From contig NZ_CP121647.1 of NCBI RefSeq assembly GCF_029714305.1, positions 62,001 to 126,000 of the forward strand: a DNA stretch of 64,000 nucleotides. Direction: 5' to 3'. Both the position numbers and the translations under genes were made by a program. Below, one piece after another: positions 51,030-60,778 of the stretch (position 1 is the stretch's first letter; each line of letters begins with the position of its first letter). The DNA comes from Bradyrhizobium sp. CB3481 (GTDB lineage Bacteria > Pseudomonadota > Alphaproteobacteria > Rhizobiales > Xanthobacteraceae). The notes beneath the pieces were generated by a model, which was not told the origin of the DNA, searched no databases, and saw only the letters and a list, made by a program, of their open reading frames with translations.

Positions 51030-51685
51030 CGGACCATCAATTCTTCGGTGGCGCGTGCAGCGCGAATGAAATGGCGGATCAGCTCGGGATCCTTGACGCC
51101 GGGCGAGCTTTCGACGCCGGAGGACACGTCAACGCCGCCGGCGCGGGTGACGCTGACAGCCTCGGCGACGTTGCCGGCGGTGAGGCCGCCCGAGACCATG
51201 AAGGGCAATTTGAGATCGAGCTTTTCCAGGACGTGCCAGTCGAACACCGCCCCGAGCCCGCCGGGACGGGTGGCGCCCTTTGGCGCGCGGGCGTCGAACA
51301 GGATGCGGTCGGCCACGCTGGCATAGCCGGGCAGCGCCGCGAGATCGGCCGACGTCTCGACCGCGATCACCTTCATGACCGACAGCGCGAACTTCGCCTT
51401 GATGTCGCGCACCCGCGCGGTGGTTTCCTTGCCGTGTAGCTGCAACAAATCCGGCCGCAGCGTCTCGACGATGTTTTCAAGCGTGGCGTCGTCGGCATCG
51501 ACCGTCAGCGCCACCTTGGTCGCGCGGCCCTTGGCCTGCTTGCCCAGCTCGCGCGCGACCTCGAGGCTGAGATGGCGCGGCGAGGGCGGAAAGAACACGA
51601 AGCCCACCATGTCGGCGCCGGCCGAGAGCGCTACCTCGAGCGTCTCACGCGTGGACAGGCCGCAAATTTTGACGAGCAGGGACAT
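51026..51685 (-). CDS. trpF: Phosphoribosylanthranilate isomerase
   Basis: Third step of tryptophan synthesis, an Amadori rearrangement. The 219-residue TIM barrel has catalytic Cys in [25 protein letters not shown] and [13 protein letters not shown] with the catalytic Asp region. First gene of trpF-trpB-trpA; lapA lies upstream. Confidence 0.96.
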
Positions 51686-51774
51686 GGTCTCTCAGGGGCG
51701 GATCTTCCGGCCGCCATTTCAGGCCGTCATTTCAGGCCGTCTTGGCACATTGGAACAAGCTGACGGGGCGGGTT

Positions 51775-52167
51775 CTACAACGTCGCGCCCTGCTTGTCTC
51801 GCCCGGCGGCCCCATAGAAGCCGTACTGGGAGGGCGCCGGCAGCCGCTGCTGGTCGGTCCGGGAAACCGCCGCCGCGGCCCGCAAATCGGCCGCTTCGGC
51901 CCTGGCCCGGCGGGCATCGGCCTCATGGTGGCGCGCCGCCCGCCGCCAATGGCGCTGCCGGAACCAGGTCGCGATACCGCCCGCGGCGACTCCCAGAATG
52001 GCCACCGAAATGATCACGGCAAACAGCGGCATCGAGACCGCGATCGCCGGATCGGCCGCATTGAAGGGGTCGAACGACACCGTCACGAAATGCCGGTTGG
52101 CGACCGCGAAGACGATGAAGATCAGCCCCAGGGGGATGACGACCAGTGCCGTGAAGAACTTTCGCAT
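51775..52167 (-). CDS. LapA-domain inner-membrane protein
   Basis: A 130-residue protein with two predicted TM helices (MRKFFTALVVIPLGLIFIVF and SMPLFAVIISVAILGVAAGG) around VANRHFVTVSFDPF, the LapA motif, then a charged coiled-coil tail. LapA with LapB helps set lipopolysaccharide levels in enterics; here no lapB is adjacent. ATG at 52167 has GAGAG 6 bases upstream. It follows ihfB, as lapA does in enterics. Confidence 0.8.
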   Translation of the reverse strand: MRKFFTALVVIPLGLIFIVFAVANRHFVTVSFDPFNAADPAIAVSMPLFAVIISVAILGVAAGGIATWFRQRHWRRAARHHEADARRARAEAADLRAAAAVSRTDQQRLPAPSQYGFYGAAGRDKQGATL

Positions 52168-52245
52168 GACCATCTCTCGCAGGTGATGGAGAAAGGCGGG
52201 CACGAGGCCCGCAACACGGCTACAACTAATCTAACCAAAAAATGC

Positions 52246-52551
52246 TTACGCGCCGGCCTCGGGGGAACCGTTGTCGCGGTTCAGCCGCTCGCGCATTTCC
52301 TTGCCCGTCTTGAAGAACGGGACGCTCTTCTGGTCGACCGGCACATGCGCGCCGGTGCGTGGATTGCGGCCGGCACGCGCCGGACGATGCTTGACCGAGA
52401 AGGCGCCGAAACCGCGCAGCTCGACACGGTCGCCGCGCGCCAGCGCTGCCACGATCTCGTCGAGGATCGCGTTCACAATGTTCTCCACATCCCGCTGATA
52501 GAGGTGCGGGTTGTGCTCGGCGATGCGCTGAACAAGTTCGGATTTGATCAT
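52246..52551 (-). CDS. ihfB: Integration host factor subunit beta
   Basis: A 101-residue DNA-bending protein ([37 protein letters not shown] with the beta-arm Pro; GRNPRTG). It forms a heterodimer with IhfA and acts in recombination, replication and sigma-54 promoters. The position downstream of rpsA-sppA and upstream of lapA is typical. Confidence 0.96.
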   Translation of the reverse strand: MIKSELVQRIAEHNPHLYQRDVENIVNAILDEIVAALARGDRVELRGFGAFSVKHRPARAGRNPRTGAHVPVDQKSVPFFKTGKEMRERLNRDNGSPEAGA

Positions 52552-52722
52552 CGAAGTTGGGATCCGGGGTCGTGCGGATATCCATTTCCGTGAAAATGCC
52601 TTGAACTGTCAAGACGCTAAATCACTTTTGGGCAACGCGAAATGACCTGACAGGCGCCCCGGAACGGGTTTGTGACGCCACCCGCAGTGCGGGAAAATGT
52701 GGCTGACAGCAGCCGGTGCGGC

Positions 52723-53694
52723 TCAGTTGGGCGCAGACGGGCGCCACAATGCCAGCATGCCGTCGAGGGAGAGCTGATCGACGGCCTGCACTGCGCCGAT
52801 CTGACGCGCGATGGAACTCAAGCCGAGCGCATCAAGCGCCATGGAGGTCGCCGTGCGCAGGAATGTCAGGTCGCCGAACTGCGGATTCAGCTTGTAATCG
52901 CGCACCGGAAGATCGCTTTTGATCTTTTTCTCGGCGACCAGCCATGCAACGGCGGCTTTTTCATCGCCAAGCTGATCGACGAGCTTCAGTTCGACCGCCT
53001 GGCGGCCGGTGAAGACGCGCCCGTCCGCGACCTTCTCCAAAAGCGCCTCATCCATGGCGCGCCGTTCCTTCACCAGGCCGCGGAACCAGGCGTAGGAGTC
53101 CTTTACCAGCGCATCGATCGCGGCGCGTGCCTCCGGACTGGTCGGCTCAAACCCGTTCGGCGCAGCCTTCAATGGCGAGGATTTCACCTCCTCGACCTTC
53201 ACGCCGACGGTCTTCAATAGCTCGCTGAAGTTCGGAAACTGAAATAGCACGCCGATCGAGCCGACCAGCGAGCTCTGCCGCGCGACGATTTGATCGGCGG
53301 CGAGCGCTGCGATGTAGCCGCCCGACGCGGCGAGGCCCTCGACCACGACGACCACCGGCTTCTTCGCCTTCAGCCGCACCAGCGCGTCATAGAGCTGCTC
53401 AGAACCGGCGGTGGTGCCGCCAGGCGAATTGATGTGCACGATGACGGCGACATGGCTCGACTTCTCCAGCCGCTCCAGCGCCTCGACGCGTTGCTGGTCG
53501 CTGCGGATCAGCCCCTCGATATTGACGCGCGCGATTGACCCGGCCGATGTCAGCGCGGCGGGGCCGCTCCTGGTCGCAATCGCGCCAAAGGTGACGATCG
53601 CCGCGATCGTCACGAGACCCGCCACCAGGCGCCAGAAGGTCAGCTTGCGGCGAATCCTGCGGCGATCGACGATCACGTCCGAATCGAGCGACAT
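52723..53694 (-). CDS. sppA: Signal peptide peptidase SppA (short form)
   Basis: Inner-membrane serine protease that clears cleaved signal peptides. The 323 residues have one TM helix (about 19-41), the nucleophile Ser124 (EGLAASGGYIAA), the general base Lys176 (KSSPLKAAPN) and HINSPGGTTAGSEQLYDAL. ATG at 53694 (MSLDSDVIVDRRRIRRK) has TGGAGA 7 bases upstream. Confidence 0.93.
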   Translation of the reverse strand: MSLDSDVIVDRRRIRRKLTFWRLVAGLVTIAAIVTFGAIATRSGPAALTSAGSIARVNIEGLIRSDQQRVEALERLEKSSHVAVIVHINSPGGTTAGSEQLYDALVRLKAKKPVVVVVEGLAASGGYIAALAADQIVARQSSLVGSIGVLFQFPNFSELLKTVGVKVEEVKSSPLKAAPNGFEPTSPEARAAIDALVKDSYAWFRGLVKERRAMDEALLEKVADGRVFTGRQAVELKLVDQLGDEKAAVAWLVAEKKIKSDLPVRDYKLNPQFGDLTFLRTATSMALDALGLSSIARQIGAVQAVDQLSLDGMLALWRPSAPN

Positions 53695-53803
53695 CGAATT
53701 TCTCCAAGAAAACAGATCAGCGCGTTTTGCGCTCATAGCGTCAACGGCGCGTTATCTGATTACATCAATTGCGGCGCAATTTGAAGAAAACATGGCTTCG
53801 TAT

Positions 53804-53936
53804 TGTCGTCCCCGCGAAGGCGGGGACCCATAACCACCGGCGCTGGTTTTTGGATTCGATGGAGCTCCAGCCCTGCGAAATACAGTCCGCCGGTGGTTAT
53901 GGGTCCCGGATCGCGCTTCGCTTGTCCGGGACGACA
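53804..53936. repeat. Family A repeat copy between rpsA and sppA
   Basis: Begins TGTCGTCCCCGCGAAGGCGG, continues GGACCCATAACCACCGGCG, and ends GGTTATGGGTCCCGG ... GTCCGGGACGACA. Both arms share the family A ends. It fills most of the 305-base gap between sppA and rpsA, which also holds the rpsA terminator and no gene. Confidence 0.85.
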
Positions 53937-53945
53937 GAAGAAACA

Positions 53946-53972
53946 AAAAGGCCCCGGTCGAAACCGGGGCCT
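53946..53972 (-). terminator. Intrinsic terminator of rpsA
   Basis: Minus strand: AGGCCCCGG - TTTCG - ACCGGGGCCT, then TTTTTG. Strong stem and T run, starting 27 bases after the rpsA stop, so sppA needs its own promoter or read-through. Confidence 0.85.
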
Positions 53973-53999
53973 GATGTCGCAGATAGATAAGCTGAAAGC

Positions 54000-55703
54000 T
54001 TACTTCTCGCGGTTCTTGAGCGCGGTGCCGAGAATGTCGCCCAGCGTCGCGCCCGAATCGGAGGAGCCGTACTGCGCGATGGCTTCCTTCTCTTCGGCTA
54101 CTTCCAGCGCCTTGATCGAGACCTGCACCTTGCGGGCCTTCTTGTCGAACTGGATCACGCGCGCATCGACCTTCTCGCCGACGGCGAAGCGTTCGGCGCG
54201 CTGATCGTTGCGGTCACGGGCGAGCTCGGAGCGCTTGATGAAGGTGGTGAAGTCGGTGCCCGAGATCTTCACCTCGATGCCGGCTTCCTTCACTTCGAGC
54301 ACTTCGCAAGTGACGACCGCGCCCTTCTTGACATCGCCGGGCTCGGCGAAGGGATCGCCTTCGAGCTGCTTGACGCCGAGCGAGATGCGCTCCTTCTCGA
54401 CATCGACGTCGAGCACCACGGCCTTGACCATGTCACCCTTCTTGAAGTTGTCGATGACCTGTTCACCCGGCAGCTTCCAGTCGAGGTCGGACAGATGCAC
54501 CATGCCGTCGACATCGCCATCGAGGCCGAGGAACAGACCGAACTCAGTCTTGTTCTTGACTTCGCCTTCGACAGTCGAACCGACCGGGAACTTCTCGACG
54601 AAGACTTCCCAGGGGTTGCGCATGGTCTGCTTGAGGCCGAGCGAGATGCGGCGCTTGACCGAATCCACCTCGAGAACCTGCACTTCGACTTCCTGCGAGG
54701 TCGAGACGATCTTGCCGGGGTGCATGTTCTTCTTGGTCCACGACATCTCCGAGACGTGGATCAGGCCTTCGATGCCCGGCTCCAGTTCGACGAACGCGCC
54801 GTAGTCGGTGATGTTGGTGACACGGCCGGTGAAGCGCGCGTTCAGTGGGTACTTCGCCTCGATGCCCTGCCACGGATCGTCCAGCAGCTGCTTCATGCCG
54901 AGCGAGATGCGGTGGGTCTCGTGGTTGATCTTGATGATCTTGACCTTCACGGTCTGGCCGATGGTCAGCACCTCGGTCGGGTGGTTGACCCGGCGCCAGG
55001 CGATATCGGTGACGTGGAGCAGGCCGTCGATGCCGCCGAGATCAACGAACGCACCGTAATCGGTGATGTTCTTGACCACGCCGTCGATCACCTGGCCTTC
55101 TTCGAGGTTCTGCACCAGCTCCTGGCGCTGCTCGGCGCGGGTCTCTTCGAGAACCGTGCGGCGCGACACCACGATGTTGCCGCGGCGGCGATCCATCTTG
55201 AGGATCTGGAACGGCTGCGAGTTGTTCATCAGCGGCGCGACGTCGCGGATCGGACGGATGTCGACCTGCGAGCGCGGCAGGAAGGCAACGGCGCCGTCGA
55301 GATCGACAGTAAAGCCGCCCTTGACCTGGTTGAAGATGACGCCGTGAACCTTCTCGTTGTTCTGGAACGCCTTCTCCAGCTTGCCCCAGCTCTCCTCGCG
55401 GCGCGCCTTGTCGCGCGACAGCACGGCTTCACCGAGCGCATTTTCGATCCGGTCGAGGAACACCTCGACTTCGTCGCCGACCTTGAGATCGCTTTCACGG
55501 CCGGGGCCGGCGAATTCGCGCAGCGCGACGCGGCCCTCGGTCTTCAGGCCGACGTCGATGACGGCCATGTCCTTTTCAATTGCAACCACCTTGCCCTTGA
55601 TGACGGAGCTTTCCTGCAGATTGCCGCCGGCAAAGGACTCGTCCAGCATCGCAGCAAAATCGTCACGGGTAGGATTATAGGAAGCAGCGGTAATCGAAGC
55701 CAT
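54000..55703 (-). CDS. rpsA: 30S ribosomal protein S1
   Basis: Binds mRNA to the 30S subunit during initiation. The 567 residues contain six S1 repeats, for example [57 protein letters not shown] and [18 protein letters not shown]. Length matches alphaproteobacterial S1. GGAGA precedes the ATG by 4 bases. cmk is upstream but the 713-base gap is unusually long for the cmk-rpsA pair. Confidence 0.98.
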   Translation of the reverse strand: MASITAASYNPTRDDFAAMLDESFAGGNLQESSVIKGKVVAIEKDMAVIDVGLKTEGRVALREFAGPGRESDLKVGDEVEVFLDRIENALGEAVLSRDKARREESWGKLEKAFQNNEKVHGVIFNQVKGGFTVDLDGAVAFLPRSQVDIRPIRDVAPLMNNSQPFQILKMDRRRGNIVVSRRTVLEETRAEQRQELVQNLEEGQVIDGVVKNITDYGAFVDLGGIDGLLHVTDIAWRRVNHPTEVLTIGQTVKVKIIKINHETHRISLGMKQLLDDPWQGIEAKYPLNARFTGRVTNITDYGAFVELEPGIEGLIHVSEMSWTKKNMHPGKIVSTSQEVEVQVLEVDSVKRRISLGLKQTMRNPWEVFVEKFPVGSTVEGEVKNKTEFGLFLGLDGDVDGMVHLSDLDWKLPGEQVIDNFKKGDMVKAVVLDVDVEKERISLGVKQLEGDPFAEPGDVKKGAVVTCEVLEVKEAGIEVKISGTDFTTFIKRSELARDRNDQRAERFAVGEKVDARVIQFDKKARKVQVSIKALEVAEEKEAIAQYGSSDSGATLGDILGTALKNREK

Positions 55704-56195
55704 TTGTTCTCCAATGCGGGATACTTGCCGGCCGTTCGGGTTAAAGGGCGCATCGCGCGTGAAGGGTCAGGGGTCCGCAAACCCTGACGACCGCGTTTGC
55801 GGAGGAGCGCAAAAGCGGGCCGGCAGCATGCCTGCACGTTCGATACGTATTGATTTATCCGGAGCCTGAAACGAGCTTGTCGACTTCAGCAGCCTGGAGC
55901 GGGCTTTCCTCCAATGACGGCGGAGGTTCAAACCTGCCAGCCGGCCCGCTCGGACAGCCCTGATCTCATCGATGGCGGCCCGGATGGCCGTGGATATAGC
56001 CCCAAGGGCCATTTTCGGCAAGCGAAAATGCCTCGATTTACGGGCTCTTAAGGCTGACGGACCCTCATCGCCGGGCCTCCCGTTCAACGCCTTGTTGACC
56101 GCATGGCGCGAAAGGTCGCTCTCCCTCGCGGGATGGAACCTGACCTTAAGCCGGCCGCCTTACAGGATCGCCCGCTCAAAACCAGGGGGCCGCCC
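55704..56195. other. rpsA upstream region, possible leader
   Basis: 492 bases without a gene. An inverted repeat GTCAGGG-N9-CCCTGAC lies at 55766-55788, 63-85 bases upstream of the rpsA ATG, and could fold in the mRNA leader. A second short hairpin, ATTTTCGGCAAGCGAAAAT, lies at 56011-56029. S1 autoregulates through its leader in E. coli; whether these do so is unknown. Confidence 0.4.
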
Positions 56196-56366
56196 ATGAA
56201 GAGCCTGATCGCTCTGACCGCCATCGCCATCTTTACCGTCACCGCGGCTGTCGCCGGCAAGCCGCCTGCATTTGCGACCGACAAGGCGATTGCCGCCGCC
56301 AAATCGAACCCTGTCATGATGGCCGAGCAGCAATTGCCGTTCGAGCGTGGGCGCTCGAAGAACTGA
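56196..56366 (+). CDS. Small exported protein, unknown function
   Basis: A 56-residue open frame with a clear signal peptide (MKSLIALTAIAIFTVTAAVA, cleavage near AVAG) and a short mature part (PPAFATDKAIAAAKSNPVMM). I do not recognise a family. It is on the plus strand inside the cmk-rpsA gap, against the direction of both neighbours. The ribosome-binding site is weak (GGGGG about 7 bases upstream). Confidence 0.45.
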   Translation: MKSLIALTAIAIFTVTAAVAGKPPAFATDKAIAAAKSNPVMMAEQQLPFERGRSKN

Positions 56367-56416
56367 CCCTGAAGATTTCTGCTGCGATGCCGGCTGCGAG
56401 CGGATCGGCATAAAAC

Positions 56417-57046
56417 TCACCGCCCGGCGCGGACCGCCTCGACGATGGCAATCGCGGCGCGCACGCCGGCCTCGATGTCGAGATTGGTATTATCGAGAAT
56501 ATGGGCATCCGCCGCCGCCTTGAGCGGGGCGGCCGCGCGGTTCTTGTCCCGTTCATCGCGCTTGAGGATGTCGGCAAGCACCGCCGCCTCGTCGGCCTCC
56601 TCGCCGCGGGCGCGGGCTTCCAAAGTCCGGCGGTGGGCCCGCACCTGCGGATCGGCCACGACGAAGATCTTCACATCGGCATCCGGGCAGATGATAGTGC
56701 CGATGTCGCGCCCATCGAGCACCGCGCCGGGCGGATCGGCCGCAAACTGGCGCTGAAAGTTGACGAGAGCTTCGCGCACTTTCGGGATTGCCGACACTAC
56801 CGATGCGGCATCACCGATGCGCTGCGTCTTAAGTTCGGGATGGCCGAACTTTTCGGGATCGAGCTCCATCGCAATCGCAACCGCCCGCGCCTCGTCGGTC
56901 AGCTCAAACCCCTGGTCGAGCAGCGCCTTCGCCACCGCGCGGTAGATCACGCCAGTGTCGAGATGGCGGTAGCCGTAATGATGGGCGAGGCGTTTGCCGA
57001 GCGTCCCCTTGCCGGATGCCGCCGGCCCGTCGATGGCGATGATCAT
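56417..57046 (-). CDS. cmk: Cytidylate kinase
   Basis: Phosphorylates CMP and dCMP with ATP. The 209 residues start [20 protein letters not shown] (P-loop) and have [17 protein letters not shown] and a LID region with RD(E)RD repeats ([15 protein letters not shown]). ATG at 57046 is used; an ATG three codons earlier (57055) is equally possible. It is divergent from the TctC-like gene. Confidence 0.95.
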   Translation of the reverse strand: MIIAIDGPAASGKGTLGKRLAHHYGYRHLDTGVIYRAVAKALLDQGFELTDEARAVAIAMELDPEKFGHPELKTQRIGDAASVVSAIPKVREALVNFQRQFAADPPGAVLDGRDIGTIICPDADVKIFVVADPQVRAHRRTLEARARGEEADEAAVLADILKRDERDKNRAAAPLKAAADAHILDNTNLDIEAGVRAAIAIVEAVRAGR

Positions 57047-57114
57047 GGAAGCCATGTGCGACAGACCGGGATGATGGTCAAGGGCGCGGCCAAGGATGGT
57101 CGGCCAGGATCGTC

Positions 57115-57140
57115 GGCCTTGAACGGTGGCCTTGAACGGT
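57115..57140. repeat. 13-base tandem repeat upstream of cmk
   Basis: GGCCTTGAACGGT occurs twice in tandem (57115-57127, 57128-57140), followed by a partial GGCCTTGG. It lies in the 235-base cmk/tctC gap, which has no gene. Confidence 0.75.
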
Positions 57141-57281
57141 GGCCTTGGCCGGGATGCCGCCGCAGGATGGACGCATCCCAGATGCGTCCAAATGTTCCTC
57201 GCCCTCGCCACAAGCCGGCTCTAGTCTGAAGCAAGCCCGAAAAATCCACCAAGCAAACAAGCACCGGCGGGGAGGGTTACG

Positions 57282-58271
57282 ATGAGCGCGATTTCACGGC
57301 GTCGTTTTATCGGTAGCGCAGCAGCCGCTTCGGCCATCCCGCTGCTCGGGACTTCGGCGAAGGCGCAGTCCGACTGGCCGACCAAGCCGATCAAGATCAT
57401 CGCCGGCTACCCGGCCGGAGGGCAGACCGATTTGTTCGCGCGAACCTATGGCGAATATATCCGGATCGAGACCGGCCAGAACGTGGTGGTGGAAAACAAG
57501 GCCGGCGCTTCGGGATCGGTCGCCGCAGTGGAAGCCAAGCGCGCCGCGCCCGATGGCTACACGCTGATGTTCACCATCGCGACGACGATGATCATGAACC
57601 GCGTTCTGATCAAGGATATCCCTTACGATCCCGAAAAGGATTTTGTCCTCGTCTCGATCATGCCGGCGGGCAGCCTGCCGTTCGTTGTCGCCGAGAAGAC
57701 AGGTGCAAAAACGCTCGCCGAATTTGTTGCCTATGCCAAGAAGGCCGAGAAGGTCAACGTCGGCACCTATGGCGCAGGCTCCTACGCGCACATGGCGGTC
57801 GCCGAAATGAACAAGCAGTATGGTCTCAAGATGGAAGCGGTCCATTATCGCGGCGAAGCGCCGATGTGGACCGACCTTGCCGGCGGATTCATCGATGGCG
57901 CGCACGGCAGCTATTCCGCCGCGTTGTCGGTGCTGCAGAGCGGCCGCGGCCGTGCGGTCGCCGTCTCGCGCAAGCGCATGTCGACCTTGCCGAACGTCCC
58001 GTCCTTTGCCGAGCAGGGCACGACATCGCCGATTTTCAAGCTGACCGGATTCCAGTGCTGCGCCGTGCCCACGGGTACGCCGGCGGCGATCGTTCAGAAG
58101 CTGTCGAAACTGCTCGTCGCCGGCGGCAAGACCGAAAAGGTGCTGCAGCTCATGAAGTCATTCGGCGTCGACGATACCGCGATGACCTTCGAGGAGACGC
58201 AGAAGCTCTACAAGGAGGAATCGCCGATCTGGCTTGAAGCCGTGACTAGCCTTGGGCTAGCGCCGTCCTGA
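57282..58271 (+). CDS. Tripartite tricarboxylate transporter (Bug/TctC) binding protein
   Basis: Periplasmic solute-binding protein of 329 residues with a twin-arginine-like signal (SRRRFIGSAAAASA, residues 5-18). The Bug fold is shown by WPTKPIKIIAGYPAGGQTDLFAR, VENKAGASGSVAA, PDGYTLMFT and PNVPSFAEQG. It should bind an organic acid, but no tctAB membrane genes are present, so it is an orphan. It lies on the plus strand between aroA and cmk, which are usually adjacent. Confidence 0.92.
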   Translation: MSAISRRRFIGSAAAASAIPLLGTSAKAQSDWPTKPIKIIAGYPAGGQTDLFARTYGEYIRIETGQNVVVENKAGASGSVAAVEAKRAAPDGYTLMFTIATTMIMNRVLIKDIPYDPEKDFVLVSIMPAGSLPFVVAEKTGAKTLAEFVAYAKKAEKVNVGTYGAGSYAHMAVAEMNKQYGLKMEAVHYRGEAPMWTDLAGGFIDGAHGSYSAALSVLQSGRGRAVAVSRKRMSTLPNVPSFAEQGTTSPIFKLTGFQCCAVPTGTPAAIVQKLSKLLVAGGKTEKVLQLMKSFGVDDTAMTFEETQKLYKEESPIWLEAVTSLGLAPS

Positions 58272-58287
58272 AGCGCGCGGGCCTTCT

Positions 58288-59625
58288 TTACGCAAACTCC
58301 GCGCCCAGCGAACGCATCATCGGAATGAAATCCGGGAAGCTGGTGGCGATGAAGGTGGTGTCGTCGACCTTGACCGGCTTGTCGGCGGCGAGCCCCATCA
58401 CCAGTGCCGACATCGCGATGCGGTGATCCATGTGGGTGGCGACGAGGCCGCCGCCCGGCACATGCCCGTGGCCCTCGACGATCAGATCGTCGCCGTCGAT
58501 CGCGACCTTGACGCCGTTGACCCGCAGCATGGCGGCGGTCGCCTCCAGGCGATCGGATTCCTTGACGCGCAATTCCTGCAGGCCGCGCATGATCGTGGTG
58601 CCCTCGGCGAAGGCGGCGGCGACCGCCAGCACCAGATACTCGTCGATCATCGACGGCGCGCGCTCCGGCGGCACCTCGACGCCGCGCAGCTTCGAGGCGC
58701 GCACGCGCAAGGCGGCCATCGGCTCGCCGGCATCGCCGCGGACGTCGCTCTCCTCGATCGAAGCGCCCATCTCGCGCAGCGTCGTGAACAGGCCGGTGCG
58801 CAGCGGATTGGTCATCACATCGGAGAAGGTTACGTCGGAGCCCTCGACGATCAGCGCCGCCACGATCGGGAATGCCGCGGACGACGGATCGGCCGGCACG
58901 ACGACGTTGGCGCCATGCAGCTCGGGCTCGCCCGTCAGCGTAATCTTGCGGCCGTGGGCACCTTCTTTGACTGAGACGATCTCGGCGCCGAAATGTTTCA
59001 GCATCAGCTCGGTATGGTCGCGGCTGGCCTCCTGCTCGATGACCGTGGTGACGCCCGGTGCGGCCAATCCGGCCAGCAGCACCGCCGACTTGATCTGGGC
59101 CGAGGCCACCGGGGTCCGGTAAAGGATCGGCACCGGCTCGCGCGCGCCGTGCAGCGTCAGCGGCAGGCGGCCGCCCTCCCGGGCTTCGCCAGTCCTGGCG
59201 CCCATCAATTCGAGGGGATCGAGGATCCGCCGCATCGGGCGGGACCGCAGCGAGGCGTCGCCATCGAAGACGGCCGTGATCGGACATCCGGCGGCCGCCC
59301 CCATCACCAGCCGGCACCCGGTACCGGAATTGCCGAAATCGAGTGGCGCGGCCGGCTGGGCGAAGCCGCCAACCCCGACACCCCGGACCTGCCAGGCGAA
59401 CGGGCCGGTCCGCTCGACCTTGGCGCCCAGCGCCCGCATCGATTTGGCGGTGTTAAGCACGTCTTCGCCCTCGAGAAGCCCCGAAATCCGGGTTTCGCCG
59501 ACCGAAAGCGCCCCCAGAATGAGGGCGCGGTGGGAAATCGACTTGTCGCCGGGAACATGTACTTTGCCGGCCAAGGGGCCGCCGGCACGGGATTCCAACG
59601 GAGTGGGCGTAGCGGAATGGGTCAA
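58288..59625 (-). CDS. aroA: 5-enolpyruvylshikimate-3-phosphate synthase, class II-like
   Basis: Shikimate-pathway enzyme joining PEP and shikimate-3-phosphate. The 445 residues show [51 protein letters not shown] and [11 protein letters not shown]. The overall pattern ([21 protein letters not shown]) is like the CP4-type class II enzymes, but the position of their tolerance-linked Ala (GNAATG) is Gly here. TTG at 59625 ([16 protein letters not shown]) has AGAGGA 9 bases upstream and fits the family start; GTG at 59667 is the longer alternative. Confidence 0.95.
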   Translation of the reverse strand: MTHSATPTPLESRAGGPLAGKVHVPGDKSISHRALILGALSVGETRISGLLEGEDVLNTAKSMRALGAKVERTGPFAWQVRGVGVGGFAQPAAPLDFGNSGTGCRLVMGAAAGCPITAVFDGDASLRSRPMRRILDPLELMGARTGEAREGGRLPLTLHGAREPVPILYRTPVASAQIKSAVLLAGLAAPGVTTVIEQEASRDHTELMLKHFGAEIVSVKEGAHGRKITLTGEPELHGANVVVPADPSSAAFPIVAALIVEGSDVTFSDVMTNPLRTGLFTTLREMGASIEESDVRGDAGEPMAALRVRASKLRGVEVPPERAPSMIDEYLVLAVAAAFAEGTTIMRGLQELRVKESDRLEATAAMLRVNGVKVAIDGDDLIVEGHGHVPGGGLVATHMDHRIAMSALVMGLAADKPVKVDDTTFIATSFPDFIPMMRSLGAEFA

Positions 59626-59767
59626 GATCGGGGTCCTCTGCGGGGGCGGCAGTATCACATGGGCCACACGGCGTCACGCGGCGGTCAAATGCCGAAAGCG
59701 CTATTGACACCGGCCTCTCAACTAGCCAAGTGAAGCACCGTTTTTCAGAATTTCCCAGGATTCACAC

Positions 59768-60181
59768 GTGGCCAAATCCGACCTCGGAACCAAGCGCATT
59801 TGCCCGACCACGGGTAAGAAATTCTACGACCTGAATAAGAACCCCGTGATCTCGCCCTATACCGGCGAGGTGGTGCCGATCGCGCCGATTGCGCCGCCCC
59901 GCGGGCGTGGCGAAGCCGCACGCGCCGCCGCAGCGACCACCGCCGCCGACATGCCGGAGCCCGCCGAGGCCGAAGAGTTGGTCTCGCTCGAGGAGGCCGA
60001 CGCCGAGGAGAATACCGGCAAGGTCAAGGCCCAGGTTCCCGAATCGGAGGACGACATCGAAATCGATGAGACCATCGAGGATGATGACGACGACGATTCC
60101 ACCTTCATTCCCGACGAGGAAGAAGGGGACGAAGACGTGACTGACATCATCGGTGATGTCGGAGGTGATGAAGAGACTTGA
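59768..60181 (+). CDS. FYDLN-type acidic protein (TIGR02300)
   Basis: A 137-residue protein whose N-terminus (MAKSDLGTKRICPTTGKKFYDLNKNPVISPYTGEV in pieces: KRICPTTGKKFYDLNKNP) is the conserved TIGR02300 domain of alphaproteobacteria. The rest is highly acidic with runs of Asp/Glu (EDDDDDDSTFIPDEEEGDED). Function unknown. GTG start with AGGA 9 bases upstream. It is divergent from aroA and lies upstream of tRNA-Ala. Confidence 0.88.
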   Translation: MAKSDLGTKRICPTTGKKFYDLNKNPVISPYTGEVVPIAPIAPPRGRGEAARAAAATTAADMPEPAEAEELVSLEEADAEENTGKVKAQVPESEDDIEIDETIEDDDDDDSTFIPDEEEGDEDVTDIIGDVGGDEET

Positions 60182-60276
60182 GATCGGCCCTGATCTGTGA
60201 TCAAGGGTGCTGCCGCACGAGTCGCCCAAGGCTCGGCGGCCGGGGATAGCCCACCATCCCCGATCGGACGTGTTAA

Positions 60277-60351
<75 letters not shown>

Positions 60352-60352
<1 letters not shown>

Positions 60353-60425
60353 GCCTTCGCTTGCTTCGCAAGCTACGGCTCGGCAAGCCACGCCGTGCCC
60401 TCTCGTAGCGAAGCAAGCGAAGGCT
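60352..60425. repeat. Perfect 18-bp inverted repeat at the tRNA 3' end
   Basis: AGCCTTCGCTTGCTTCGC (60352-60369) and GCGAAGCAAGCGAAGGCT (60408-60425) are exact complements around 38 bases. The left arm begins on the final A of the tRNA CCA. It could be a processing or termination structure or an inserted palindrome. The remaining bases to 60526 show no gene. Confidence 0.85.
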
Positions 60426-60526
60426 GCCGCGGCGTAGCCCGAAGGGCGAAGCCGGGCTCTTTCCGCGAAGACTCGTTTTGCAAGTCACGGGCGGTGCCGT
60501 AGATTTAATGGCGGAGGCGATCCGCC

Positions 60527-60763
60527 ATGAAATACGTCTACATTCTCGAAAGTCTCGACTCCCTGCATTTCTATGTCGGCATTACCGACGACCTGCGCGC
60601 GCGATTGGCGAAGCACAACGCCGGCGAGGTCCCGCACACATCAAAGCACGGGCCATGGCGAATAAAGACCTACGTAGCGTTTCGTGACGCAGCGCAGGCT
60701 GTCGCGTTCGAAAGATATCTGAAGTCGGCGTCCGGCCGCGCCTTCGCCAAGAAGCGCCTCTGA
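60527..60763 (+). CDS. GIY-YIG nuclease-domain protein
   Basis: A 78-residue single-domain protein with the GIY-YIG core: YVYILES as the first strand, YVGITDDLRARLAKHNAG with catalytic Arg, and Glu in AFERYLKSASGRAFAKKRL. It belongs to the small UPF0213/YhbQ group, which may act in DNA repair or be inactive. Here it stands alone after the tRNA. Confidence 0.85.
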   Translation: MKYVYILESLDSLHFYVGITDDLRARLAKHNAGEVPHTSKHGPWRIKTYVAFRDAAQAVAFERYLKSASGRAFAKKRL

Positions 60764-60778
60764 CCCGTCACCGCCCCT

